Notes: a model not told the origin generated them from the sequence alone. 64,000 nt of DNA from Rhodanobacter sp. DHB23 (GCF_014842975.1 NZ_JACYXK010000025.1:62001-126000); one strand, 5' to 3'; counted from the first letter of the stretch, positions 1-10,232 are shown. Translations and numbers: made by a program.

Positions 1-1600
1 GGCGCATGTCGCCACGCTCAAGAAGCTGGCGCCGGAAGTGGTGCGCGCCACCAGCCTGTTCTCGGATGGCGACCTGGAGCCCGCCGAGCACACCATCCGT
101 CCCTACCTGCTGCGGGTCGGCAATGACGTGGAAGGCATGCGCCTGCTCGCGCGCATCGGCCTGGCTCGCGACGTGCTGGACGACGCCGAGTTGCTGCTCG
201 AAGCCGTGCTCAAGCTGGCGCCCGACTACCACATGGCGCGCTTCGATTACGCGCAGGTGCTGTTCGCGCGGCACCTGTACCAGCGCGCCTGCGCGGAGGC
301 GGAAAAGTTGCTTGCGATCGATCCGCAACATCTCGACTACCGTGCACTCTACGCCAGCGCCAGCGTGGGCCTTGGCGAACACGAACGCGCCATCGCCTTG
401 TATCGCGAACTCCTGCGCGACATGCCGGACGCGGCCGACCTGCACCTGTCGCTCGCGCATGCGCTGAAGACGCAAGGGCGGCAGGCCGAGGCCATCGAGG
501 CCTACCGCGCCGCCACGGCGGCGCGCGCCGACTTCGGCGATGCGTACTGGAGCCTCGCCAACCTCAAGACCTATCGTTTTTCGGACGACGAGATCGCGCG
601 CATGCAAGCCGGGGAAGCATCGCCGGCCACATCGCTCGCCGACCGCTATCACCTGTGCTTTGCGCTGGGCAAGGCGCTCGAAGACCGCGGCGACTTCACA
701 GTATCGTGGCAGCACTACGAACGCGGCAATGCGCTCAAGCGTTCCGAGAGCCGCTACCGCCCGGAGATTTTCGAGACAAACACGCGCAGGCAGATCGAGG
801 TCTGCACGCGCGAATTATTTGCCAGCCGCGCGGGTGCCGGCGATGCCAGCGCGGAGCCCATCTTCATCGTCGGCCTGCCACGTGCCGGCTCCACGCTGAT
901 CGAACAGATCCTCGCCTCGCATTCGCAGGTCGAGGGCACGCAGGAGCTGGGTGACATCCCGCGCATCGCGCTCGACCTGCAGGGCCGCGATCCCGATCTC
1001 GACGACCCACGCTATCCCGGCGTGCTGGCCGAGCTGCCGCCCGACGAATTCCGCCGGCTGGGTGCGAAGTACCTGCGCGACACGCGCGTCTACCGCAGCG
1101 GCAAGCCGTATTTCATCGACAAGATGCCGAACAACTTCCGACACCTCGGCCTGATCCACCTGATGCTGCCCAACGCGAAGATCATCGACGCGCGGCGCGA
1201 GCCGATGGCCTGCTGCTTCAGCAACTTCAAGCAGCTGTTCGCCAGCGGCCAGGAGTTCACCTATGGCATCGGTGACATCGCACGCTACTACCGCACCTAC
1301 CTCGAGCTGATGCGGCACTGGGACGAGGTGCTGCCGGGTCGCGTGCTGCGCGTGCATCACGAGGACGTGGTGGACGACCTGGAAGGCAGCGTGCGCTGCA
1401 TCCTGGATTTCTGCGGCCTGCCGTTCGAACCGGGCTGCCTGGAGTTCCACAGGACCGCGCGCAGCGTGCGCACGGCCAGTTCCGAACAGGTACGCCGCCC
1501 GATCTTCCGCGACGGCATCGACCAGTGGACGAACTACGCCGCCGAGCTGGCACCGCTCAGGGAGATGCTTGGCGATGCGCTGCTGCGCTATCGCGAGTGA
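1..1600 (+). CDS. TPR-repeat sulfotransferase, 5' end outside window
   Basis: The reading frame is open to the left edge, so the true start lies upstream; the first possible internal start is a GTG at 38. The N-terminal third looks like tetratricopeptide repeats (pattern A..LY.ELL..MPDAADLHLSLAHALKTQGR around 380-480). The C-terminal half is a sulfotransferase domain beginning with IFIVGLPRAGST near 860-895, which matches the PAPS 5'-phosphosulfate loop, followed by IDKMPNNF and a DARREPMACCFSNFKQ stretch typical of the 3'-phosphate-binding region. The architecture is that of the TPR/sulfotransferase_1-3 fusions common in Xanthomonadales. It probably transfers sulfate from PAPS to an unknown acceptor. 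No partner genes are visible. Family is confident; substrate is unknown. Confidence 0.88.
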   Translation, partial: AHVATLKKLAPEVVRATSLFSDGDLEPAEHTIRPYLLRVGNDVEGMRLLARIGLARDVLDDAELLLEAVLKLAPDYHMARFDYAQVLFARHLYQRACAEAEKLLAIDPQHLDYRALYASASVGLGEHERAIALYRELLRDMPDAADLHLSLAHALKTQGRQAEAIEAYRAATAARADFGDAYWSLANLKTYRFSDDEIARMQAGEASPATSLADRYHLCFALGKALEDRGDFTVSWQHYERGNALKRSESRYRPEIFETNTRRQIEVCTRELFASRAGAGDASAEPIFIVGLPRAGSTLIEQILASHSQVEGTQELGDIPRIALDLQGRDPDLDDPRYPGVLAELPPDEFRRLGAKYLRDTRVYRSGKPYFIDKMPNNFRHLGLIHLMLPNAKIIDARREPMACCFSNFKQLFASGQEFTYGIGDIARYYRTYLELMRHWDEVLPGRVLRVHHEDVVDDLEGSVRCILDFCGLPFEPGCLEFHRTARSVRTASSEQVRRPIFRDGIDQWTNYAAELAPLREMLGDALLRYRE

Positions 1601-1645
1601 TCGCCGCTACTGCGGTCCGCGCCAGTCTTGCCGGCAGTGACTTTT

Positions 1646-1794
1646 CCCTTCTCCCGTCGGGAGAAGGTGGCCCAGAGGGCCGGATGAGGGTTCGGGCGAA
1701 GCGAGGCATCACAGCCATCTCGAAACTTGCAGTCCGCTCCAAGCCCGAACCCTCACCCCAACCCCTCTCCCGTCGGGAGAGGGGCTTCAAGCCA
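1646..1794. repeat. Two-hairpin palindromic intergenic repeat, copy R1
   Basis: It lies between two convergent genes. It has a left arm with the stem CTTCTCCCGTCGGGAGAAG and a right arm CCTCTCCCGTCGGGAGAGG preceded by CCCTCACCCCAACC, separated by a spacer of about 75 bp. It belongs to the same family as the copies at 14051, 14553, 17631, 32693, 40988, 42958 and 45700. The position would also suit bidirectional transcription termination. Confidence 0.8.
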
Positions 1795-1870
1795 CTGAGC
1801 CCTGCCGCCCATCCGGTTGCTGGATGATGGTCGGGACAGGCGAGCGTTTCCGGTTTTCCTTGCAGGTACT

Positions 1871-3172
1871 TCAAGCCACCGCCGGCAACGCAATCGGCGC
1901 GCGCGCGCGTCGCGCCTTCTCGTGGAAGTAGAGCGCCGACACCAGCGTGATCAACATGCCGATGCCCGACAGTGTCATCACCGTGTCGGCGTAGAACGAG
2001 GCCCACGAAAGGTGCATGCCGCCGAATTCCTTCACCAGGATCACCAGCACGCTGCCCATGTAGCCGCCGCTGTCGGCGATGTACATCATGAAGCCCACGT
2101 TGCCGGTGACGCGGAACGTCGCCAGCATGCGTTCGAAGAACGTGGCGTTGTACGGCACGTAGGCCAGGTAAAGCCCGAAGCCGCTGAAGCCGACCCAGCC
2201 CACCGGATCGATCATGCCGTGGCGATGCAGCCAGGTCGAAAAGACCGCGATGGCGAAGCCGCCGAAGATCAGCGCATGGTTGAGCATCAGCGCCCTGAGG
2301 TTGTCGCGCACGGCCATGGTGAAGGCGGTGATGATCAGCACGGCGATGGCGATCGGCACTTCCGTCTCGGTGAACACCGACGCATCGCCGCCGCGGCCGA
2401 GGTCGGCCCAGATCTCCGCTGCGAAGTTGTCGCGGAAATCGCGCGTCACCGTCAGCGCCACGTAGGCCATCACGATCATCGCGATGCCGGGCAGGAAGCG
2501 CGCAAGGAACGCGCGCCGCGCCGTCGCGTCCATCGGGATGCGCACGCTGCGCGCCGCGACGTCGGCGGCATCGGGCGCGGGCAGGTGTTCGAGTACCCAC
2601 GTGGCCAGGCAAAGCGGCGCGACGAACACGGCGCCGGTGGCGAACGGCATCCAGAATTCGCTGACGTGCCAATCCACCATCAGCCACGTACCCACCGATT
2701 TCACCACGCCCGATCCGACGATGAAGCTGGCGCACATGCACGCGCCCATCAGCTCCGTGCCGCGGCGGCCTTCCAGGTAGCCGAAGATCACACCCCACAC
2801 CATGCCCAGCGGCAGGCCGTTGAGGAACAGGAAGGGGATGTTCCAGGGCGCAGGAACCAGCGCGAAGGCGAGCAGGGCGATCCACGAGAAGCCGATCAAG
2901 CCTGCCAGCGTGCGTGCGCGGCGCTGGCGCTGGATTTCCGCGATCCAGGTGATGCCGCGCACCTTGCTGAGCATGTAGCCCATCACCTGTGCGATCACCA
3001 GCCACACCTTGTAATCCACGCCAGCGACGTGCATGCCTTCGAACGTGGCCGCCGTGAACGGTTTGCGGAAGGCGTACATCGACGCATACGCCAGGAACGC
3101 GGCGCTGCCCGCGACCAGGTTGATCGTCATGGGATGACGGCGAATGCGCGACAAGAACGACACGAGAGCCAC
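1871..3172 (-). CDS. DUF5690-type MFS-like membrane transporter
   Basis: This 433-residue polytopic membrane protein has roughly 12 hydrophobic segments. The signature stretch YASMYAFRKPFTAATFEG near the N-terminus and GYMLSKVRGI resemble the DUF5690 proteins of the major facilitator superfamily, which are distantly related to sugar-phosphate antiporters. The chosen start is a GTG at 3172; an ATG at 3130 (MTINLVAG) is a credible alternative because neither has a clear ribosome binding site. The gene faces away from the phosphoesterase gene across a 430-bp gap. The substrate cannot be read from the sequence. Confidence 0.8.
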   Translation of the reverse strand: MALVSFLSRIRRHPMTINLVAGSAAFLAYASMYAFRKPFTAATFEGMHVAGVDYKVWLVIAQVMGYMLSKVRGITWIAEIQRQRRARTLAGLIGFSWIALLAFALVPAPWNIPFLFLNGLPLGMVWGVIFGYLEGRRGTELMGACMCASFIVGSGVVKSVGTWLMVDWHVSEFWMPFATGAVFVAPLCLATWVLEHLPAPDAADVAARSVRIPMDATARRAFLARFLPGIAMIVMAYVALTVTRDFRDNFAAEIWADLGRGGDASVFTETEVPIAIAVLIITAFTMAVRDNLRALMLNHALIFGGFAIAVFSTWLHRHGMIDPVGWVGFSGFGLYLAYVPYNATFFERMLATFRVTGNVGFMMYIADSGGYMGSVLVILVKEFGGMHLSWASFYADTVMTLSGIGMLITLVSALYFHEKARRARAPIALPAVA

Positions 3173-3601
3173 CCGAGGCCAGCCGATCCGGCAATCCGGA
3201 AAGGTTGGCGGTCCCGGGTTACAGTCGCGTGGCGGTGGCTAGCCGCCCGGGCGGCATGGTCTAGGTCGCGATTTCTTGCAGCAGTGGAGTGGTGGATGGA
3301 TGGCCGCGGGCGGATCGCACACACATCTTCAATGTGCATGGCAGATGACGGCATGCTGCCAAGCAGCGAATTGGGGCGCGCCGTGCCATGCCATGGTCAC
3401 GTGGACGCAAGCGGAGTTTCACAAAGCCTGACCAGCATGACGACCCTTCGCCGCCATGCTTGCGCCAGGGCGGTCCGCGATGGACCGCATGGGGAGCTTC
3501 GGGTTGCGCCCGGACGCGAGCATGCATGACCGTTTCCACCGGGCATCCGCCGCCGGCTCCGTGCCGCGCGGCGGATGTCCATTCGCCTGCCGAGATCGCC
3601 G
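3173..3601. other. Intergenic gap of about 430 bp, no gene supported
   Basis: This is the divergent region between the DUF5690 transporter and the phosphoesterase. Open frames cross it on both strands but they are extensions of, or shadows to, the flanking genes. I see no convincing promoter, pho box, repeat or small gene. Promoters for both neighbours must lie here. Confidence 0.5.
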
Positions 3602-6013
3602 ATGAAGCGTTGCCTGTTGCCACTCGCCCTCCTGCTGTCGCTGAGCGCCTGCCACCCGCAAGCCACGCAAAGCCATGTCGTCGTCAGCGGCGTGGTCGGC
3701 GGCGCGGTGCCGGTGGCCGGGGTGCCGGTCACGGCCACCGATCATGCGGGCCACCGCACGGTATCTGGCGTGACGGATGCGCAGGGCCGCTTCTCGTTCG
3801 TCCTCGATGGCGTTGGCCCCTTCGTGCTGACCGCGCCATCCGGCGACGACGATGGTGCCCCGGCGATTTTGTCCACGGCCTTCGCGCCCGCGGCGGGGCA
3901 GGCATCGGCGGTGGCGAACCTCGATCCGGTCAGCACGCTGCAAGCCCAACGTGCGCTGGGCGCAGTGCTGGATGGAGCGCCGGATGCGGCGCAGATGGCC
4001 GGCCTCGATGCTGCGCGCATCACCAACGCGGCCAAGGATGTCGCCGGCGTGCTCGCGCCGCTGTATGCGGCATTCCATGTGCCGGCCGATGCGGCGAACG
4101 GTCGGGCAGGCGACGCGTCGTTCCATGCCGATGCCGGCAATCCAAGGACTGCGCTGTTCTCGGTTGTCCACTTCGACCTGCGCCATGGCACCGTCAGCGT
4201 GGGCAGCGATGCCGACCGCGCCGTCGTTTCCATTCCCGCGCAAGGTACGCCGTCCGCGGCGGTGCCGGCGCGCGCGGCGGCTTCGGCGCTGGCCCTCGCG
4301 CAGGGCCCGACCAGCACGCCGATCCAGCACGTCATCGTGGTGATCGGGGAGAACCAGACTTTTGATGGCCTGTTCGGCGGCTACGCGCCGGCGGCCGGGC
4401 AAACGGTGAAGAACCTGCTGTCCGAAGGCATCATCAAGGCCGACGGCACGCCCGGGCCGAATTTCGCATTGGCCGCGCAGAGCAAGGGCGCGCCGGTGCA
4501 GGCCTACACCCTGCAACCCGAGCGCGCGGGCAGCTACGCCACTTTGCCGCAGCCACTGCAGATCGGTGAAATGAATCCGGTCACCTTCGAGAACGCCGCC
4601 GGCACGCCGGACACGCGCTTCCCCGCCGACCTGCCCAACGGCCCGTTCCAGATCACCCGCTACGTGCCGTACCGCGACGCCGGCAAGGACGGCCTTGCGG
4701 CGACGGTGGTGACCGGCGACCCGGTGCACCGCTTCTTCCAGATGTGGCAGCAGACCGGCGGCGACAACGCCAGGTTGGACATGTTCACCTGGGTGGCGGC
4801 GAACACCGGCATGGGCGGCGACACCAAGGGCGTGAGCCCGGCCAACCCGTCGCAGGGCGGCGAGCTGATGGGCTTCATGAACATGTCCGCCGGCGACGCG
4901 CCGCTGTTCGATGCGCTGGCGCGGGACTATGCGCTGGGCGACAACTACCACCAGTCCATCATGGGCGGCACCGGCGCCAATTTCTTCGCCATCGCCACCG
5001 CCGACGTGCCGTTCTTCAACCAGGACGGCCAGCTCGCCGTGCCGCCGGCCAACCAGATCGAGAACCCCGATCCGATGCCGGGCACGCCGAACTTCTATAC
5101 GCGCGACGGCTACTCGGGCGGCTCCTACGTCGACTGTTCCGATCCGAAGCAGCCGGGCGTGGCCGCCATCCGCGCCTTCCTCGACGCGCGGCACATCCCC
5201 AGCAAGTGCACGCCCGGCGCCTACTACCTGGTGAACAACTACAACCCCGGCTACGACATGGATGGTCGCCCGGAACCGATCGGCCCGGACAACTACACCT
5301 ATCCGCCGCAGACCGTGCCGACCATCGCCGAGGCGCTGGCGAAGCACGGCGTGAGCTGGAAGTGGTACACCGGTGCGCGTGACGCAGCAGACGTCGCCGC
5401 ACAGGCGGCCGCGTGGCACATGCCGGTCGCGAAGGCGCAGATGCTCCAGTACAACAACATCGGCGATCCGCTGGTGGCCTCCGCGAAGGTGATGGGCGAT
5501 CCCGCGCTGAAGTCCGGCCTCGCCGGCCTCGCCACGCTCGACAGCGACCTCGCGCACCACACGCTGCCGGCGGTGTCCTTCGTGGTGCCGATGGGCTTCG
5601 ACAGCGGCCACCCCGGCTATTCGGCGCCGGCCAGCTATGAGGCCTTCGTCAAGGACCTGCTGGCCAAGGTGCAAGCCGACCCGGCACTGTGGGCGCATAC
5701 CGCAATCCTGGTCACCACCGACGAGGGCGGCGGCCATTTCGACACCGGCTACATCCAGACGCTGGACTTCTTCGGCGACGGCCCGCGCATCGCGATGCTG
5801 GCAGTCTCGCCGTATGCGCGCAAAGGCGTGGTCGACCATGCGTACGGCGATCACGCCTCGATCCTGAAGTTCATCGAGCGCAACTGGCGCCTGCCGCCGC
5901 TGTCGCCACGCAGCCGCGACAACCTGCCGGACCCGGTGACCACGGCCGCCCATCCATACCGGCCGACCAACGGCCCGGCAGTCAGTGATCTGATGTCGAT
6001 GTTCCAGTTCTGA
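3602..6013 (+). CDS. Phosphoesterase-family lipoprotein (acid phosphatase / phospholipase C-like)
   Basis: The preferred start is the ATG at 3602, giving MKRCLLPLALLLSLSAC: a lipoprotein signal with the lipobox LSAC, so the mature protein is probably membrane-anchored. An upstream in-frame ATG at 3575 would only add nine residues before the signal. Residues about 25-80 form a carboxypeptidase-regulatory-like beta domain (GVPVTATDHAGH, TDAQGRFSF). From about residue 240 the phosphoesterase domain starts with HVIVVIGENQTFDGLFGGY and continues through DNYHQSIMGGTGANFF, SFVVPMGFDSGHPGY and TTDEGGGHFDTG, ending with YGDHASILKFIERNW. This fits the alkaline-phosphatase fold family that includes AcpA and phospholipase C. 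It likely hydrolyses phosphate mono- or diesters at the cell envelope. The di-haem peroxidase gene follows 37 bp later. Confidence 0.88.
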   Translation: MKRCLLPLALLLSLSACHPQATQSHVVVSGVVGGAVPVAGVPVTATDHAGHRTVSGVTDAQGRFSFVLDGVGPFVLTAPSGDDDGAPAILSTAFAPAAGQASAVANLDPVSTLQAQRALGAVLDGAPDAAQMAGLDAARITNAAKDVAGVLAPLYAAFHVPADAANGRAGDASFHADAGNPRTALFSVVHFDLRHGTVSVGSDADRAVVSIPAQGTPSAAVPARAAASALALAQGPTSTPIQHVIVVIGENQTFDGLFGGYAPAAGQTVKNLLSEGIIKADGTPGPNFALAAQSKGAPVQAYTLQPERAGSYATLPQPLQIGEMNPVTFENAAGTPDTRFPADLPNGPFQITRYVPYRDAGKDGLAATVVTGDPVHRFFQMWQQTGGDNARLDMFTWVAANTGMGGDTKGVSPANPSQGGELMGFMNMSAGDAPLFDALARDYALGDNYHQSIMGGTGANFFAIATADVPFFNQDGQLAVPPANQIENPDPMPGTPNFYTRDGYSGGSYVDCSDPKQPGVAAIRAFLDARHIPSKCTPGAYYLVNNYNPGYDMDGRPEPIGPDNYTYPPQTVPTIAEALAKHGVSWKWYTGARDAADVAAQAAAWHMPVAKAQMLQYNNIGDPLVASAKVMGDPALKSGLAGLATLDSDLAHHTLPAVSFVVPMGFDSGHPGYSAPASYEAFVKDLLAKVQADPALWAHTAILVTTDEGGGHFDTGYIQTLDFFGDGPRIAMLAVSPYARKGVVDHAYGDHASILKFIERNWRLPPLSPRSRDNLPDPVTTAAHPYRPTNGPAVSDLMSMFQF

Positions 6014-6050
6014 GCGGTCGCCACGCCGGTGACTGCACGGTAGCGAAGCG

Positions 6051-7382
6051 ATGCGTTTTCCGCGGATGGCAGGTCATCGAAACAGGGTGCTGGTCGTCGC
6101 GACCGTGCTGATGGCGGCCGGCGGCCTTGGCGGCGCATGGCCAGCGGCACGCGCCGACGGACAAGCTGCCGCGACGGCGCCCGCGCCCGTGGCGACCGAT
6201 GCCGCGATCGACGCGGCGGTGCGCCAGTGGGTGCGCTATCCGCAGCTGCCGGCCGCGTTGAGTCCACGCGCGGCGCTGGGCAAGGCGCTGTTCTTCGACA
6301 CCGCGTTGTCCGCCTCGGGCCGGATGTCCTGCGCCAGCTGCCACGATCCTGCGCATGCCTATGGCCCGCCGAACGGATTGGCCGTGCAATCCGGCGGTCC
6401 GGACCTGCATCGCGCCGGCACGCGCGCGGTGCCTTCGTTGCGCTATCTGGACAACACGCCGCTGTTCAGCCGGCACTTCTACACGCCCGGCTCCGAGGAT
6501 GCCGAATACGAAGGGCCGACCGGCGGCTTCAACCGCGACGGCGCGGCGGCCTCGCGCCAGCAGCAGGCCGCGGTGCCGCTGCTCAGTGCAGACGAGATGG
6601 CCAATGCATCGCCCGCAGTGGTGGTGGCGTCGGTGCGCGATGGTGCGTTGGCGCGCCGGTTCGAACAGGTCTTCGGCGCGGGCGTGTTCCGGGATGCGAA
6701 GCAGGCGTTCGTCGACATCGGCGCGGCACTGGAAGCTTTCCAGGCCGAAGACCCGAGCTTCCATCCCTACACCAGCAAGTTCGACGCGGTGGTGTCGGGC
6801 CATGCGCGCTTCACTCCCCAGGAGCTGCGCGGCTACGCGCTGTTCAACGATCCGAAGAAAGGCAATTGCGCGGCCTGCCACATCGACGTGCCGGGGCCGG
6901 GCGGCCGGCCGGCAGTGTTCACCGACTACGCCTACGAGGCGCTGGGCGCGCCGCGCAATCCGGACATTCCAGCCAACCGCGACCCGCGCTACTACGACCT
7001 TGGCTTGTGCGGCCCCAAGCGACAGGACCTCGCCGGGCAGGCGCAGTACTGCGGCATGTTCAAGACACCGACCCTGCGCAACGTCGCCACGCGCCAGGTG
7101 TTCTTCCACAACGGCTACTTCCACACGCTGGACGCGATGATGCATTTCTACGTCGAGCGCGACACCGACCCGCGCAAGTGGTATCCGGTGGTCGGCGGCA
7201 AAGTGCGGAAGTTCGATGACCTGCCGCCCCGCTACCGCGCCAACGTCGACCACAGCGATGCGCCGATGGATCGCGCACCGGGCGACAAACCCGCGCTCGA
7301 TGCGCTGGAAATTGACGACATCATCGCTTTCCTCGGCACACTGGATGATGGCTATACGGCCAAGGCTGGCGGGGCGCCATAA
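6051..7382 (+). CDS. Di-haem cytochrome c peroxidase family protein
   Basis: The protein is exported: the N-terminus carries a signal peptide (VLVVATVLMAAGGLGGAWPAARA). Two c-type haem sites are visible, CASCH at residues 94-98 and CAACH at 273-277, the two-haem arrangement of bacterial cytochrome c peroxidases and MauG-like proteins. PTLRNVATRQVFFHNGYF near residue 345 and a C-terminal methionine region match the second haem domain. The role is probably periplasmic peroxide reduction or oxidation of a protein partner. The start could be the ATG at 6051 or at 6066; neither has a strong ribosome binding site. It follows the phosphoesterase closely and may be co-transcribed with it, as such pairs often are in this group. 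Confidence 0.88.
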   Translation: MRFPRMAGHRNRVLVVATVLMAAGGLGGAWPAARADGQAAATAPAPVATDAAIDAAVRQWVRYPQLPAALSPRAALGKALFFDTALSASGRMSCASCHDPAHAYGPPNGLAVQSGGPDLHRAGTRAVPSLRYLDNTPLFSRHFYTPGSEDAEYEGPTGGFNRDGAAASRQQQAAVPLLSADEMANASPAVVVASVRDGALARRFEQVFGAGVFRDAKQAFVDIGAALEAFQAEDPSFHPYTSKFDAVVSGHARFTPQELRGYALFNDPKKGNCAACHIDVPGPGGRPAVFTDYAYEALGAPRNPDIPANRDPRYYDLGLCGPKRQDLAGQAQYCGMFKTPTLRNVATRQVFFHNGYFHTLDAMMHFYVERDTDPRKWYPVVGGKVRKFDDLPPRYRANVDHSDAPMDRAPGDKPALDALEIDDIIAFLGTLDDGYTAKAGGAP

Positions 7383-7451
7383 GGAAGCAGTCGCCTTCGC
7401 GCAGGTGCCGTTCTACGATGCGCTTCCATCGCAACGACAGGCGGCGCAGCC

Positions 7452-7802
7452 ATGCTGCAATACGCATTCAAGGTCATCATTTCGGCCCTCGTCATCGTGG
7501 CTGTGTCCGAGCTTGGAAAGCGCAGTTCGTTCTGGGGCGCGCTGCTCACGTCGCTGCCGCTGACGTCGCTGATGGCGTTCATCTGGATCTGGCGCGATAC
7601 AGGCAATGCCGAAGCCATCGCGTCGCTGTCGCACGGCATCTTCTGGATGGTGATCGCCGCGCTGCCGCTGTTCCTGATACTGCCGGCCCTGCTCAGGAAC
7701 GGGGTGTCGTTCTGGCCGGCACTGGGGCTTTCGTGCCTCGTCACTGTCGGCGTGTATTTCGCGCTGACGTGGGTGCTTGGGCGCTTCGGCGTACGCATCT
7801 GA
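7452..7802 (+). CDS. DUF3147 family small membrane protein
   Basis: This 116-residue protein has four hydrophobic segments. The N-terminal pattern MLQYAFKVIISALVIVAVSELGKR followed by SSFWGALLTSLPLTSLMAFIWIWRDTGN is characteristic of DUF3147 proteins. Function is unknown for the family. It sits 27 bp upstream of a VOC-family gene on the same strand. Confidence 0.85.
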   Translation: MLQYAFKVIISALVIVAVSELGKRSSFWGALLTSLPLTSLMAFIWIWRDTGNAEAIASLSHGIFWMVIAALPLFLILPALLRNGVSFWPALGLSCLVTVGVYFALTWVLGRFGVRI

Positions 7803-7829
7803 AAATTCCGGACACTGCGGGGAGCCGAC

Positions 7830-8177
7830 ATGCCCAGATCCCTCGATCACATTGCCCTGGTGGTGCGCGATCCCGCGCGCAGCGCACAGTTGTTTGCGCA
7901 GGTGTTCGACGACGCGCGGGTGCAGTCCGGCGAGGGTGATCACGACACCCTGATTTGGCTGGGTGGTGTGTGTCTGGTGCTGGCGCGTGGCGAGCCGCCG
8001 GCAACGCGCAACGGCGACCACATCGCCTTTGCGGTGAGCAAGGTCGAGCAGCTGGCCTGCGCCGAGCGGTTGCGCGAGGCGGGTATCGAATGCCTGATGG
8101 CTCGCGGCGACAGCGCGCTGTATTTCGACGATTACGACAACCACGTATTCGAGCTGGACGTGATCGAAGGCGGTTGA
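7830..8177 (+). CDS. VOC (glyoxalase/bleomycin-resistance) superfamily protein
   Basis: This is a single VOC module of 115 residues: the first beta-alpha-beta unit begins LDHIALVVRDPARSAQLFAQVF and the second NGDHIAFAVSKVEQL, with the C-terminal DYDNHVFELDV. The histidines in DHIA, the second DHIA and the final glutamate of FELDV are the usual metal ligands. FosX-like and dioxygenase-like members share this layout, so the substrate is open. A good ribosome binding site (GGGGAG) precedes the ATG. Confidence 0.85.
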   Translation: MPRSLDHIALVVRDPARSAQLFAQVFDDARVQSGEGDHDTLIWLGGVCLVLARGEPPATRNGDHIAFAVSKVEQLACAERLREAGIECLMARGDSALYFDDYDNHVFELDVIEGG

Positions 8178-8218
8178 TGCCGCGTCATCGGTCCGGCCAG
8201 CAAATAGTGGGTAACGGT

Positions 8219-8257
8219 GTCCTTCGACTTCGCTTCGCTACGCTCAGGACGAACGGC
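8219..8257. repeat. Dispersed repeat of the CTTCGACTTCG...CTCAGGACGAACGG type
   Basis: This intergenic copy reads CCTTCGACTTCGCTTCGC then TACGCTCAGGACGAACGGC. A shortened relative of the same element lies inside the leuB coding sequence at 16199-16227, sharing GTCCTGAGCG and AGTCGAAGG on the opposite strand. Confidence 0.75.
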
Positions 8258-8265
8258 AGGTGCAT

Positions 8266-8293
8266 CGCCATGCCTGTTTGTGCAGGCATGGCG
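8266..8293. terminator. Perfect 11-bp stem-loop between convergent genes
   Basis: CGCCATGCCTG (8266-8276) pairs perfectly with CAGGCATGGCG (8283-8293) around a six-base loop. It lies between the ends of the VOC gene and ilvD, so it could end transcription from either side. There is no U-tract in either direction, so intrinsic termination is uncertain; a role in 3'-end protection is also possible. Confidence 0.5.
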
Positions 8294-8317
8294 TCAAAAA
8301 CTGGATTGTTGCTGCGG

Positions 8318-10192
8318 TCAGGCCGACGTTTCGTCGGTGTGGGTTGCACCAAGCCGGCTCAGATCGCGCACCGCGCCGTTCGCCGCGTTCGAAGCCATCG
8401 CCGCATAAGCCTGCAAGGCCACGGAGACGGGTCGCACGCGATTGACGGGCTTCCACGCTGCGCGGCCACGCGCCTGCATCGCGGCGCGGCGCGTGGCGAG
8501 GGTTTCCTCCGGCAGGTCGAGGCGGATGCCGCGGTTGGGGATGTCGATGGCGATGGGGTCGCCGTCTTCGACCAGCGCGATCAGACCGCCTTCGGCGGCT
8601 TCCGGCGAGACGTGGCCGATGGACAGGCCCGAGGTGCCGCCGGAGAAGCGGCCGTCGGTGATCAGTGCGCAGGCTTTGCCCAGACCCTTCGATTTCAGGT
8701 AACTGGTGGGGTAGAGCATCTCCTGCATGCCGGGGCCGCCGCGCGGGCCTTCGTAGCGGATCACCACCACGTCGCCGGCCTTCACCTTGTTGCCGAGGAT
8801 GCCGCTCACGGCGGCTTCCTGGCTTTCATACACCTTGGCGGTGCCGTGGAAGACGAGGATGGATTCGTCCACGCCCGCGGTCTTTACGATGCAGCCTTCC
8901 GGTGCGAGGTTGCCGAACAGCACGGCGAGGCCGCCGTCCTTGCTGAAGGGGTGTTCGGCGGAGCGGATCACGCCGCGCTCGCGGTCGGTGTCCAGCGTTT
9001 CCCAGCGCGCGGCCTGGCTGAAGGCGGTCTGCGTGGGCACGTTGCCGGGGGCGGCGCGGTAGAAGTGGTGGGTGGCTTCGTCGTTGCTGCGTTGCACGTC
9101 CCATTGCGCCAGCGCATCGCCCATGGTGGGTGCGTGCACGGTGGGGCGGCTGGCGTCGATCAGGCCTGCGCGGTCGAGTTCGCCGAGGATGCCCATGATG
9201 CCGCCCGCGCGATGCACGTCCTCCATGTGCACATCGCTCTTGGCGGGCGCCACCTTGCACAGGCAGGGTACGCGGCGCGAGAGGCGGTCGATGTCGGCCA
9301 TGCCGAAATCCACGCCGCCTTCGCGAGCGGCGGCCAGCAGGTGCAGCACGGTGTTGGTGGAGCCACCCATGGCGATGTCCAGGCTCATCGCGTTCTCGAA
9401 TGCGGCGCGGTCGGCGATGCTGCGCGGCAGGACGCTGGTGTCATCCTGTTCATACCAGCGGCGTGCGAGCTCGACGACGACATGGCCGGCACGGCGGAAC
9501 AATTGCTCGCGGTCGGCGTGTGTGGCCAGCACCGAACCGTTGCCGGGCAGCGCCAGGCCCAGCGCCTCGGTGAGGCAGTTCATCGAGTTGGCGGTGAACA
9601 TGCCGGAACAGGAGCCGCAGGTGGGGCAGGCCGAGCGTTCCATCGTCGCCACTTCGGTGTCGCTGTAGCTGTCGTCGGCGGCGGCGACCATCGCGTCGAT
9701 CAGGTCCAGTGCCTTCTTCTGGCCCTTCACCAGTGCCTTGCCCGATTCCATCGGTCCGCCGGAGACGAATACCGCGGGGATGTTGAGGCGCATCGCGGCC
9801 ATCAGCATGCCGGGCGTGATCTTGTCGCAGTTGGAGATGCACACCAGCGCGTCGGCGCAGTGCGCGTTGGCCATGTATTCCACGCTGTCGGCGATCAGCT
9901 CGCGCGACGGCAGCGAATACAGCATGCCGCCGTGGCCCATGGCGATGCCGTCGTCCACCGCGATGGTGTTGAACTCCTTGGCCACACCGCCCGCGGCCTC
10001 GATCTCGCGCGCCACGAGTTGGCCGAGGTCCTTCAGGTGCACGTGGCCGGGCACGAACTGCGTGAAGCTGTTGGCCACCGCGATGATCGGCTTGCCGAAG
10101 TCCCCGTCCTTCATGCCGGTGGCGCGCCACAGGCTGCGCGCGCCGGCCATGTTGCGGCCGTGGGTGGTGGTGCGGGAACGGTAGGCAGGCAT
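8318..10192 (-). CDS. ilvD: Dihydroxy-acid dehydratase
   Basis: This enzyme dehydrates the dihydroxy acids of the valine and isoleucine pathways, giving the 2-oxo acids used by IlvE. The ATG at 10192 gives [19 protein letters not shown], the canonical N-terminus, and a 624-residue product of normal length. Iron-sulfur and metal motifs are present: [37 protein letters not shown], and the C-terminal [15 protein letters not shown] and [21 protein letters not shown]. The open frame extends further upstream but that part is only an antisense-like shadow of ilvA. It is the last gene of the branched-chain cluster, 40 bp after ilvA. Confidence 0.97.
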   Translation of the reverse strand: MPAYRSRTTTHGRNMAGARSLWRATGMKDGDFGKPIIAVANSFTQFVPGHVHLKDLGQLVAREIEAAGGVAKEFNTIAVDDGIAMGHGGMLYSLPSRELIADSVEYMANAHCADALVCISNCDKITPGMLMAAMRLNIPAVFVSGGPMESGKALVKGQKKALDLIDAMVAAADDSYSDTEVATMERSACPTCGSCSGMFTANSMNCLTEALGLALPGNGSVLATHADREQLFRRAGHVVVELARRWYEQDDTSVLPRSIADRAAFENAMSLDIAMGGSTNTVLHLLAAAREGGVDFGMADIDRLSRRVPCLCKVAPAKSDVHMEDVHRAGGIMGILGELDRAGLIDASRPTVHAPTMGDALAQWDVQRSNDEATHHFYRAAPGNVPTQTAFSQAARWETLDTDRERGVIRSAEHPFSKDGGLAVLFGNLAPEGCIVKTAGVDESILVFHGTAKVYESQEAAVSGILGNKVKAGDVVVIRYEGPRGGPGMQEMLYPTSYLKSKGLGKACALITDGRFSGGTSGLSIGHVSPEAAEGGLIALVEDGDPIAIDIPNRGIRLDLPEETLATRRAAMQARGRAAWKPVNRVRPVSVALQAYAAMASNAANGAVRDLSRLGATHTDETSA

Positions 10193-10232
10193 GGGGTTTC
10201 GTGCTCCGTGGATCGGTGTGGATGGCGTGGTG

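Noticed and set aside
3419-5953. 844-residue minus-strand frame
   Set aside because: It is a shadow of the phosphoesterase gene, which has a signal peptide, family motifs and clear frame-specific content.
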